In this document: piece by piece, positions 52,401 through 61,600 of the stretch
Layout: every line of letters starts with the position of its first letter
Position numbering within the stretch: the stretch's first letter is position 1
Assembly (NCBI GenBank): GCA_026770025.1
Contig: JAMXDE010000046.1
Span: 248,001 to 312,000 of the forward strand
DNA length: 64,000 bases
Direction of reading: 5' to 3'
From: Craspedostauros australis
Taxonomy: Eukaryota > Bacillariophyta > Bacillariophyceae > Mastogloiales > Achnanthaceae
Made by a program: the position numbers and the translations under genes
Notes under the pieces: model-generated
What the model was told of the DNA's origin: nothing
The model's input: the letters and a program-made list of their open reading frames with translations, nothing else
The model's database searches: none

Positions 52401-52529
52401 GAATGGGACTTGATGGCGAACGGTGAACCGGGAGAAGTCATCGTTCCATTTCGCTGACAGAGCCAGTGCGATGCGAACCGACGAAGACAGCCAGATAGCG
52501 AGGATCAAGAGAGAGACGATCTTCTGCAT
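49488..52529 (-). CDS. Large secreted glycoprotein resembling a glycoside hydrolase
   Basis: 1013 residues from the ATG at 52529, which begins a clear signal peptide (MQKIVSLLILAIWLSSSVRIALA). More than 15 N-x-S/T sequons and many Cys indicate a secreted or lumenal glycoprotein. The central part (about 400-760) reads like a TIM-barrel glycosidase: YQTDNGAFYCFC, GYLSFQGAG, PLPLKDLSDALDGMPLQLYAPYFC, a DIFAFQDVH strand, a candidate acidic active-site strand in GMTSFEPDFMNQN, SVQWCYATPSDVLAS and STGPVGISDGLGMSN. This recalls clan GH-D alpha-galactosidase-like enzymes and related uncharacterised eukaryotic proteins, but I cannot assign the GH family or substrate. The C-terminal 200 residues look beta-rich, as in the sandwich domains of these enzymes. 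It is divergent from glycerol kinase. Confidence 0.7.
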   Translation of the reverse strand: MQKIVSLLILAIWLSSSVRIALALSAKWNDDFSRFTVRHQVPFNVGTDVDATIRRDAGATDEATRSPPRMEEPLGIEWEGSRVAVFVNSLWCIADASDDHNGEILQQQQQQQVMTVLNTTQTRGRHRVMGNFTKHSVLRRCVATREYSHGKQSQFLSSPISTVVETSIINFHSQRQIIFEIRYPDGANATSTVDSAGMHATQNAKVDVDASSREYEYDGVSTNFPAFASLPTLRRRALPNESSESTVERKMAPISWEGSFVQSVRRHSKGPAGGPTLWYDTSDPLIAQVLVGSAWGNWKATSSGNGSLAVHLSGDAGESNAYSHQTHATEAWATGLSGRIKQAPRNYRHRTLLFVGRDGGITNTLDDWGKLLQRSFGPTKKTDGTQIQPRLDTSAASVPSSSFKIHDVTLDKIGYQTDNGAFYCFCHETNCSQVLIDTITTLRLRHNISIGYLSFQGAGASTGRGTAAPWCVDTWGVDGGLGPQYPLPLKDLSDALDGMPLQLYAPYFCPNSTYFSQSNETAISSNVYSRYKYRRNHSCTHNCSAWSSVSSDTSLPGCDIFAFQDVHPSQSRSFYEWFFHKGAEVGMTSFEPDFMNQNHNCVPEFITSTSNVDAWQRGMAQAALRQNVSVQWCYATPSDVLASLSMPAVTNFRVSFDYCYGESWNIGASSLLVWSLGAAPSKDTLWTTTNNRTAIPGCEWTPDHEAPAMPLHIVLALMSTGPVGISDGLGMSNSTLIRRAISADGTLLKPSKAITTIDSAFLETSVRGIPQGIHVYTTYTQPGPSWIFVSFNVSTPDHAIRLRDFWPRVGAIADRNESIINVPWPILLVYRPFSDHNTCSHGMNIVHTSPCIQLVRVSNPSDLTESIVRIPSSSFSNVTGGSNLAPQVITVWQQCRDNGWFLLGDLTKYVALSPKRFANVKCTKISVSVTVVGMPNEILEVTALMPVGNASATRSFSRSTKESNDRNIAFQVVTKSIRISAAGSIQVSFDDAEADRRQDETHWQYEGTQTRKV

Positions 52530-53162
52530 ACCAATACGACTACATACGCGTAAGGATGAGCAGATACGGATATGTGCATCAGAGGGAGAGAGGGAGAGAG
52601 ACAACGTTTGTGACCTGACCATTGTGTGTGTGGGTGATCGTGTGGGGGGGAGAATGATGTGTCATCTTGTTTCGTTTGGCGCCAAAAAGTATCTTCTTCC
52701 AAAAGTGCTAAGTTAGTGTCAAAATCCCATTGCTCACACCAAAGACAGAATGAGAACAAGCCATCACCGGAGAACATGTTGCGCGGAAGATGGCGTTGCC
52801 GCGTGCGAGGATGGGGGTGATGGTGACCCTCACTCCTTCCTCTGACTGCCATCACACTTACGACTACTCGTACTATACGAGCACTGTGTTGTGACCAAAG
52901 ACGGCACCGCTACCTCCAATACCTCCAATACCTCAGCAACACAGACAACGTAGGCAACGCCGATATCATAATAAGCCATCAGACGAGAGCTGCCAATTCG
53001 GAGAAGCGTCGTCGAAGGCATCCGTTCATTGCCTCCGAAGCCAACGGAGAACCACCTTAACAGAGGCGTCAGCTGCAATCAGTGCTGCGTCGTTACTATA
53101 CATCCGAGTAGACCACTAGCAGAGCACTCTGCACGAATCATCGCACAGCTTGGACAGCCGCC
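52530..53162. other. Divergent promoter region, glycosidase-like / glycerol kinase
   Basis: 633 bp between two divergent start codons. Contains TACTCGTA at 52865-52872 inside CTACTCGTACT, and a triple TACCTCCAA repeat near 52913-52936. No gene. Confidence 0.6.
52865..52872. promoter_or_regulatory. TACTCGTA octamer in divergent promoter
   Basis: One copy of the recurrent octamer, in the extended form CTACTCGTACT that also occurs at 23970, roughly midway between the two start codons. A regulatory role is an inference from recurrence and position. Confidence 0.35.
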
Positions 53163-55263
53163 ATGTTCGTCTTCGGCCACGACGAACACAAGAAGTTCGA
53201 CATCGATGTGAAGATCTTCACGGATGTTCTGCGGGAGGACACCGAGAAGGGGACGCCGTTGGTGGGAGCCATCGATCAGGGGACTTCGTCCACGCGCTTC
53301 GTCATCTTTACTCCCAAGGGACGCATCGCTGCATCTTCGCAGATGGAGCACACGCAGATCTTTCCGCCTGGGGAAGACAAGGTAAGCAGGAGCAGCTTCA
53401 CTAGCACGGCGTGGCGTGGCGTGGCACAACGTAACGTGTCCTGATGCTTCTCCGTCCGCTCGCTCTCGGTCTCGATGCATCCAGTATGAATGAATCTACG
53501 TGAACGTTTCGTATTTCAACACTCACTGTTTCAATGCTCACGTCCACGCTCACGTCCACGTCCACGCTCATCCTCGACATCATTCTTTGCTGTGCCGTTG
53601 CCACGCATGCCAGGTTGGTTGGCATGAGCATGATCCGCTAGAGATCTGGGAGAATGTCAAGGCATGCATCGCATCGGTGGCACAGAAACTGTCATCCCAC
53701 GGCTACGGCAAGAAGGTCCGTCCCTGGGCGACAGTTGGAATCACAAATCAAAGGGAGACGACGGTCGCTTGGAATGCCTTCACCGGAAAGCCGTATTACA
53801 ATGCCATCGTGTGGGATGACACGAGAACGACGACGGTCGCAACAGACATCGCAAAAGGCAACACCAACCGCCTGCGCAAGAAGACGGGACTGCCCATCGC
53901 ATCGTACTTCGCGGGGACCAAGGTCAAGTGGTTGCTGGACCACTGCGAGGGACTTGCGAAGGATATGGGCGCGACGCCTGAGGCCGTGCGGTTTGGAACG
54001 ATCGACACGTGGTTGCTGTACCAGCTCACGGGGATAGATTCCACCGATCCGGATGCCGCCAACGTGGGTGGAATATTCGTCACCGATGTCACCAATGCGT
54101 CGCGGTGGCTCTTCTGCGATATCAATACGGTGCAATGGTCGATGGATTTGGTCCACGATGTTTGCGCACCGCACAAGCTGGAGCCAACCGCACTGCCCAA
54201 AATCGTCAAGAGCAGCCACACGTACTGCACGTGCCAGAAGACATGCGGCGTGGAGGCATTGGACGGTGTCCCGGTCTCCTCCATTCTTGGAGACCAACAG
54301 GCCGCGCTCTTCGGCCAGTGCGCCTTTGCGCCAGGCGAAGCAAAGAACACCTACGGCACCGGCATGTTCCTCATGATGAATACAGGGTCGAAGCTCGTCC
54401 CTTCAACTCATGGAATGCTGACGACGATCGCCTGCCAGATTGGTGATGAAGGCGTCCAGTACGCCTTGGAGGGATCTGTCAGCCACAGCGGATCCACCAT
54501 CCAATGGCTTCGCGATCAGCTCAACATCATCCCCAACGCAGCAGAGTCCGAAGCGCTTGCTTCGACGGTTCACAGCAACGATGGGCTGTACCTCGTCCCA
54601 GCGTTCGCCGGTCTATTCGCGCCGTACTGGAGATCGGATGCACGCGCGTGTATTGTTGGCATGACAGCGACGCACAATAAAGCTCACATATGCAGGGCCG
54701 CGTTGGAAGCGACGGCGTACCAGGCCAGGGAGGTGTTCGATGCCATTTATGCAGACAGCAATGTGAAACTGACGTCGCTGAAGGTCGATGGAGGTGGCAC
54801 GAACAACAGCTTGCTCATGCAGTTCCAAGCGGACATCATTGACGTCCCTGTCGTCCAACCGAAGGTTATGGAAACAACGGCGATGGGGGCAGCCTTCGCG
54901 GCGGGATTGGCCGTGGGAGTGTGGAAAGGCAAGGAGGAGATTAAGGAGATGTGGCACGTGGCGCGAACATGGACGCCGTCCATGAGTGAAGCCGAAAAAC
55001 AGAAGAACTGGGAAGGATGGCAGAAAGCTGTCACGAAGAGCTTTGGATGGGAAAAGACGACTGATGGTGAAGCTGGGGATGATGCCGAGGATGACGTCGC
55101 AGGTGCGCACGCAGCCAACAGAACACACGAATTACCTCGCGTCCTGGATAAGTTCGACCTGTTGGATGCCCTGGGCAAGTCCAAGGCTGCCATCGTCCCA
55201 GTTGTGCTCACGGCAACCGCCAGCTTCGTCGCCGGAATCATGATCGGCGGAAGGAACCGGTGA
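53163..55263 (+). CDS. Glycerol kinase with C-terminal membrane anchor (2 exons)
   Basis: Join 53163..53381 and 53614..55263 (232-bp intron, donor GTAAGC, acceptor CAG, phase 0) gives 622 residues. The enzyme phosphorylates glycerol to glycerol-3-phosphate. FGGY-kinase landmarks: ATP-binding [14 protein letters not shown] (about 36-49), [12 protein letters not shown] across the junction, [60 protein letters not shown] and [19 protein letters not shown]. After the catalytic part is an acidic linker and then a hydrophobic end, [20 protein letters not shown] followed by RNR. This is the layout of a tail anchor; some animal glycerol kinase isoforms attach to the outer mitochondrial membrane in this way. 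The membrane concerned is not predictable here. Confidence 0.93.
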
Positions 55264-55466
55264 GCTATATAGTCGTATGGAGAGCACTCTTCCATGCACT
55301 AAAACGAGCACCATGGAAATAAATGAATAGCGTCTATCATTCCATTGAACTCTCTGGAGAGAGATACGACTTGTTTCGTAGGCTGGTCTCACATTTATGT
55401 GCGAACGTGTGCATGCAGGGAGTGGTGTAGTTGTAAGTGATGAAAACTAACTACATATAATACATT

Positions 55467-56846
55467 CTACTGTTTCGGTTTCTTTTTTAGTTCCTTGAGG
55501 TCGTTCTGTATCTGCCTCAGCTCCTTCTTATGGGAGGCTTCGAACTTGTACACGTGCTGATTGGCCTTGTTCAAGTCCGCAAGTACTTGCTTGATGTCCT
55601 TCTCTGATACCTCCTTGCTCGATGCCAACGCTTTCGTCAGAGCCTCATTTTCTGTTTCCAATTTGGACACCTTGGAGTTGAGCGATCGGATGGCACTTTC
55701 GTACTCCGTCATTCTATCTACGGCCAGCAATAGATGAGACGCAACATCCTTTGACACGTGCCGTTCGATGTCGCACGCCTGAATGATTTTGCTGCATCCC
55801 ATGCCCTCAAACGGACACTTCACTTCTCGAAATGGACAGACCGACGACAAGTGATGCGGCTGCTCATGCAACGGAAACACATCGCCACATTCGCACAGCA
55901 CGGTCTTGTAAGGACAGGACTTGTCATGATGCTTGATGTACGTATGGGACATGGACTCCGTGCAGCCTGTGTTGGGACATGTGACGCGAACGAATTTGCA
56001 GGCCGTGCCGCAGTCGCGTCGATCGCAGTGCAGCTCGTGCTTCGTATCAATCTTGCGGATGACGAGGCCGGCGATCGCCTCGAGCTCTTGCTGCAGGAAG
56101 AATCGTTGCGAGACCTCCTCCGCGCGGTCCATGAACTCCTGCCTGCCGTGCCTTGCGAAGAAGCTGAAGTCGATGCCCGACAGCAGCCTCCGCATCATCG
56201 TGTCGCTCCTCTCCTTCTCCACGAAATTCTCCAATGCTTTGCGCAGGTTCTCCATCCTCCTCACGGCGCTGTTTTCGGACGACGCCTCGTCCGGAGGTTT
56301 CTGGCTGATGACGAGATCCACGATGGACTTCTTGAGCGGCAGCGTCACGGCATCCGTGAGGTCCGTGGTGCTGTGCAGCAGGGTGCAATACGCCAAGGCG
56401 TCCAGCATGTTCTTGGCCAGGGCCACGGTGGATCTGGAATCGCAATGATCGCACTGCTCGTGGATCGCCCTCAGCACGAATTCGTCGGGCGAGAAGACCT
56501 TGACGCGATGCAGCTTGCGGAATCGCACCCAGTGCATCATTCCCTTCTGCGGAGACGCGCTCGCCACTGCTTCTGCCCGAAAGTCCGTCGCGTACATCCA
56601 TCCATCGCCTTCGGCATCGTCGTCGGGTTCGAAGGACTCCTCCTCCAGCAGCCTCCAGCCGCGTCCCAGAAACAGGAAGTCCTGCGCTATCTCATCCAAG
56701 GTCTTCCAGGATATCGATCCGTCCAGCGTGGAGTAGACGCCCCTGTCGTTCGGAAGCAAACCACCCTTTCCGAAGCCCGTTCCCACCCAACATCGCTCAT
56801 TCTCGAGGATTTCCATCTCCATCGTCATGCCCGCCGTATTCGACAT
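55467..56846 (-). CDS. DysF (peroxin/ferlin) + TRAF-type zinc finger + coiled-coil protein
   Basis: 459 residues from the ATG at 56846; the open frame upstream to 57110 shows no family resemblance. Residues about 10-115 match a DysF domain: ENERCWVGTGFGKGGLLPNDRGVYS, GWRLLEE, DGWMYATDF and WVRFRKLH, the pattern of Pex23/Pex30-type peroxins, TECPRs and ferlins. A helical middle follows. Residues about 270-375 hold Cys/His clusters of TRAF-type fingers: HCDRRDCGTACKFVRVTCPNTGC, HDKSCPYKTVLCECGD, HHLSSVCPFREVKCPFEGMGC and HVSKDVASHLL. The C-terminal 85 residues form a heptad-rich coiled coil. DysF proteins act at membranes such as peroxisome-ER contacts; TRAF fingers plus coiled coil suggest an oligomeric adaptor. 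No transmembrane segment and no RING finger are seen. Confidence 0.82.
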   Translation of the reverse strand: MSNTAGMTMEMEILENERCWVGTGFGKGGLLPNDRGVYSTLDGSISWKTLDEIAQDFLFLGRGWRLLEEESFEPDDDAEGDGWMYATDFRAEAVASASPQKGMMHWVRFRKLHRVKVFSPDEFVLRAIHEQCDHCDSRSTVALAKNMLDALAYCTLLHSTTDLTDAVTLPLKKSIVDLVISQKPPDEASSENSAVRRMENLRKALENFVEKERSDTMMRRLLSGIDFSFFARHGRQEFMDRAEEVSQRFFLQQELEAIAGLVIRKIDTKHELHCDRRDCGTACKFVRVTCPNTGCTESMSHTYIKHHDKSCPYKTVLCECGDVFPLHEQPHHLSSVCPFREVKCPFEGMGCSKIIQACDIERHVSKDVASHLLLAVDRMTEYESAIRSLNSKVSKLETENEALTKALASSKEVSEKDIKQVLADLNKANQHVYKFEASHKKELRQIQNDLKELKKKPKQ

Positions 56847-58601
56847 CGTCTGCTTGCTCGCGTTGTGTTGCTTGGCGTACGAGGAGAACAGGAGTTGGAC
56901 GGATGGACCTCGTCTGTCACTGCGGCAGCCCGAGCAATTCTTGAGTTCGTTGATGTGCGAGTATCTGATGTGAAGAATAGGAGATGACGCGAGAAGATGA
57001 AGTCGTTGATTGCTTTGCCACGGAGAGCGGTCCGAGAGGGCCGTCAACCGTTGCGTGAAGTTGACTGTCTGGAACGATGGCGAGTGTTCGCATGGCGACG
57101 CAAGGAACAAAGAACGAAATCGCGGAAATCCGTCGTGATCGCGCGCGGTCTGTCCGACGTCAGTTGAAATACTTGTTTGACGAGGTTAGAGACGCGGGCA
57201 TTGTGCTATGAGTACGAGAAGGTTGTGGAGAGGGAGTGTTGACATGCACTCCAAAGGCACCAACCATCTATCAGGGTTCTACGTAATGCCTGTACTGTAT
57301 ATAACTGAGTGTGAGAGTGTGAGCGAGAGTGTGAGAGAGGGAGAGTCCCGATCTCGGTGCTTGTGTCATTGATCTCAAGACAACACAGGAGCATGGCACA
57401 ATGAGACAATGGCATCAGAGGAGAGGTAATCAATATCATCCACTGTTGCATTTGACGTCATTGGTTTTGGTCCAATTGTATTCTACAAAACAAGGAGGAG
57501 AAAGTCATGAACAGGCAGCCATCGTGTGGGCATCAGCTCTCTCTCTGTGGAGAGCACAATACTTGAATGAGCAGGTTCATAACATAATATTAGTTCCATG
57601 CATTTGGATGCCCAAGAACCTGCAAAGGGCTTGATAGAGAGTCCGTGCAAATGTGAAAACGGTCAACATAGGTATGGTGAAACGTTGCGACTATTGCGAC
57701 TGCCACAACTGCTGTGATTGTTGTTGATCCGATGGTTCCAAAGTGGATCGTGTTTTTGTGATGTTATCTTCATGTGATGGCTCGACGTGCTTCCCTTGCA
57801 TTTAGAGCATCGTGGATGCCTCTCCTAACACCTTCGTGATCCTCGTGGTCTTGGTTGCAATCAAACGGCTCAAATAGATGTGGTCCCGCCTTGAATTTGT
57901 GACGCCGGCCTGAATTGAACCACGGGTGTGACATGCCTTGAGTGATGTTCCTGCGCTCTGTGTGTGTGTGTGCTTCAAAGAATGCGATGCACCAGCCAGT
58001 CCGTGATGTTGGTGGAATTTCAAGTGTTTCGTGTCGCAGCTGCCGAATGGCACAGATGGAGGCAAAGACAACAAAAGAGACACAGAGAGCCGAAACCAGA
58101 ACAGCGAAGCGCTGAGGGGACCAAGAGAGACGAAGACCGGAACGGAGAGCACCACCCACGGGAGAGCAAGACACGGCTCAAGGGCAACCAGACCACAGAA
58201 CGAAGGAAAGGACACAGACTAGTAGTGGTACGACTAAGGGTACTACTACCCTGCTGAGCATCTACACGAGTAGATACTTATAATAGATCGTACCAAACGC
58301 GCACCATTGGGGAAGGCCCCATCGTTGCTTGATGACCGGTGCCAAGGCCTCCAGCACGATCCGAGACACCACGATCCAAGGACACGGTGGGTGCCCGTCT
58401 GTGTATCTGTGCCGCGGAGTGCGCCACTGCCAATACCAACGAACATACTCCTGTGCCCCATTACATTACGCTCTGTTAGAATAATATAGAATAGAGTACG
58501 CGGATACAGCAATCTCTCAGCAGCAAGTGCTCAGCAGCAAGTGCTCTGCAGCACAGGCACGGACAAACGCAAACGCAAACACAAACACACAAACAAGCAG
58601 A
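56847..58601. other. 1.8 kb divergent spacer before DOCK gene
   Basis: No supported gene; frames here are short. It contains GT-dinucleotide and GA-rich tracts (near 57305-57345 and 57958-57971) and ends in a CA/AAAC-rich leader immediately upstream of the DOCK start codon. Confidence 0.6.
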
Positions 58602-61600
58602 ATGTCGGATGCAGAGGACGAGGAAAGCCGAAAGCAGAGGGAGATCAACTGGTTTTCCGCCTACGCATCTGGCGATGCCCCCAGCGGCACCTTCGACTCT
58701 TCCTCCCTTGCGAACACGAAAGATGAACCGAAGCAAGGCTCAGCGTCCAACCACGACGAACCCGCCTCTCAGGGGGGAGAATCCGATGATCAGGCGCAGA
58801 AGGAGAGGGATATGTTCTCCATGGCCGCTGCAGCGGCAGGCGACGCCCCCTCCGGCACGGTCTCGTTCGTGGCCTCCACCAAAACGTCACATGTGTCGTC
58901 CAATCTCGAAGCCGCGGCGGCCAAGCTCTATCAAGATGACGATGACAGCGACGACGGCGGACGCAAGAAGGCCGTGGCCACCAGCCCTCAGATCAGCATC
59001 CCCCTGGCACAGGCAGTGGCGATGCAGCAGAATGGCAACGTCAACAAGGGCAATCGCTTTGAGAACGAAGCGCAGATGACAAGTCAGAAGGTGCGCCTTG
59101 CCAGGCCGCTCTTCTTCGGATCCGTGCTGCCGCCCCGTGTGCTGCGCCAGGCGAAGGGCATCATATCGCAGGGCATCGACGAACTGCGTGCCACCGGCAG
59201 CGAGGCCGTGCGCGTCAGCAGTCTCAAGCCAGATGTCCGGAACTTGGTGGGCGCGCTGCGGTTGTACGGCCATGGCATCCCTCTGCTTCCCGACGAGCTC
59301 GCATTGGGCGATGCACAGAGCCGACATTGCAACGAGACCATCGATGATGGCAAAGGCGAAGACAAAGGCGGTGGCCAAACTCAGAGTGGCAACGGAAACG
59401 CAAACGGCAAAGAGAATCCGTGGCAGGGAAGTCCGTACGTGACAGTTTACGCACCCAAGTGGAGTGATTCTGCCGCAACATGGCAAGGCAGCGCTGATCG
59501 CGATGCTGGAATGGGCGAGGCTCAGACGCAGCAAGGAGTGAGTTCAACACCCCATGATGCAGAAAATGACCAAAACGTACAGAACGACGGCAATCTCTCC
59601 TCTCCAGAAACGCAGAAACAGCAGCAGCAACCACGTCAATACCAGAATCAGCAGAGAATGATCTCGCCGTTGCACTCAAACGCACCGCCACTAGCGTTCG
59701 GACGTGAGATGGACGACGAAAGCAACAGCCAGGCAGGCCTGTCAGATGGATCAAGCCGGTCCTCGGACAGCTCGACAAGTCCAGAGCAACGGCCACGCAG
59801 CGCTCTCCAGGACAGCTTCAATAGCTGGGTTCCAATTTCCGTGAAGGAAAGTTCCACCGGGACAGAGGACTCGTCGCCCATGTCGGAGATCGACTACTTT
59901 TCCCAGATGGCGCGCGGAGAATCACCTTCCAACTCGTCTGTCAGACTCGGGAGTTCATCCTTTCATTTCAGCGATGCTCGACGCGAATCGCTGGACGGCA
60001 GCATGCGGAATTCGGGAACCTTCCATGCGATATCAGCCGCCGCTCATGACGACAGCGACGACGACTCGGTCGTTGGCAGCGAACTCAAGAAGAAGGTCGG
60101 CGTCAACGAGCATCTCAATGCCGGCCTTGCATCACTCCAAAAGTCACTCGAGCAGCAATCGGGTGACGATCCTGCAGAAAGCGCGATGGTCGTGGGACCG
60201 GATGATGCCGTCGAATCCCTCAATCAGCTTCCCCTCACCAAGGACGGAGGACGGCCTCTGTCCAACCTCGAACTCATGAACGGCAGCACGCCCTTGTTCT
60301 GCGTCGATGACCCTCCTCTCCCTGTGGATTCGGATCTCGGCAATTTCGAGACCAAGGACGAACAGCAACGCGCCGAGGAGCAACGGCGGACGCAGGCCAT
60401 CATCGAGAAGTTTTGTCCCCAGAACCTCTTTGGGGCCATCGCTTGCCCCACTCCGGCAGCCTCACCGGAAGACAATCAGAGCTGGAACAAGCGCGCGGCC
60501 CTGCCTCAGCACTTCGATCCTCGTACATTACGCAATCCAACGTCTCCGCAGCCTCCATCGTCCACCACGAGCCGCGATGCTCATCGCAGCCCCAACGTCA
60601 ACGCACGTTCCGCGAGCAGTCCGCCAAGCCTCCCCCCGCGTTCATCTCAATCGAGCAGGCAAGTGTCACAACAGCGACACGACGGCGGGGTGCGCCATGG
60701 ATGGTGGAACACTCCGACGGAGGAGGACGCAGCAAGCGGTGTCCTGGAACAGAACCAGGACCAGGAAGCACTGAGTGATGGAACGCCGGGAGACGACATG
60801 GCCAATGACCTGGAAGTCGTGCAGCTTCCCCCGATGTTCCACCCTTCGTCGTATCCCCAAACGCAGACGGGGCTGTCCCCCACTCCCGAGACGCTTCGGA
60901 ATCAGAACAGACCATTGTCGCACCTTCATCCAGCAACCAGCATCGCTCAAACCATGCCGTACCTGTCGGATCGATCGCCAAGCTTCCGGCACTTGCAAAT
61001 CGACACGCAGGCTCTCGGCTTTCCGCCGTTGGGTGGCGAGATCGAGCCGCTTTTCTGCTCGCTAGCGGTCTATCACGTCAAAACGACCATGGCCGTCGGC
61101 GAACCGGGCGCGATTCCTCTACCTGACCCAACCAAGTGTGGACGCATCACCGAAACTCTGCAATTCGATGTTGTGGGCGATGCTGTCGTGGAGAATGCGT
61201 GCAAGGCATCCCTGTGGCCGTACAGCTTCGCACAAAACGCAGACGTCGCAAGTTCAGATGCGGCAGACAGCTTCCGGGGAACGCGTTGCGGCGTCTTCCC
61301 CATCCCCTCCCAGCTGAAGATCGAGAATCTGTACGCCGTCATCATCGTTCACAAGGTGATCGCGGAAAGCAGCGACTTCGAACCCTATCTGAGGCCTGGG
61401 AGGAGTCTGGGCAGCTACGATCGAGGAACCAGAGGAGAACGCACCGAGCTGGACATCTTTCGATCGCGGTCTCAAAAGGCAGCAAGCCGACAGGGCAGGT
61501 TCCTGATGCCATTTGCATTCGGTGTCACGCCTCTAATCCAGGTCTTCGGTCCGGAGAACCCCACGGTCGCCATCAGCAAGGCGGTGCAAATTCCGCTGCT

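Noticed and set aside
55758..56987. 409-codon plus-strand open frame
   Set aside because: Antisense to the DysF/TRAF-finger gene; no fold of its own and Arg/Leu/Val-rich composition typical of shadows.
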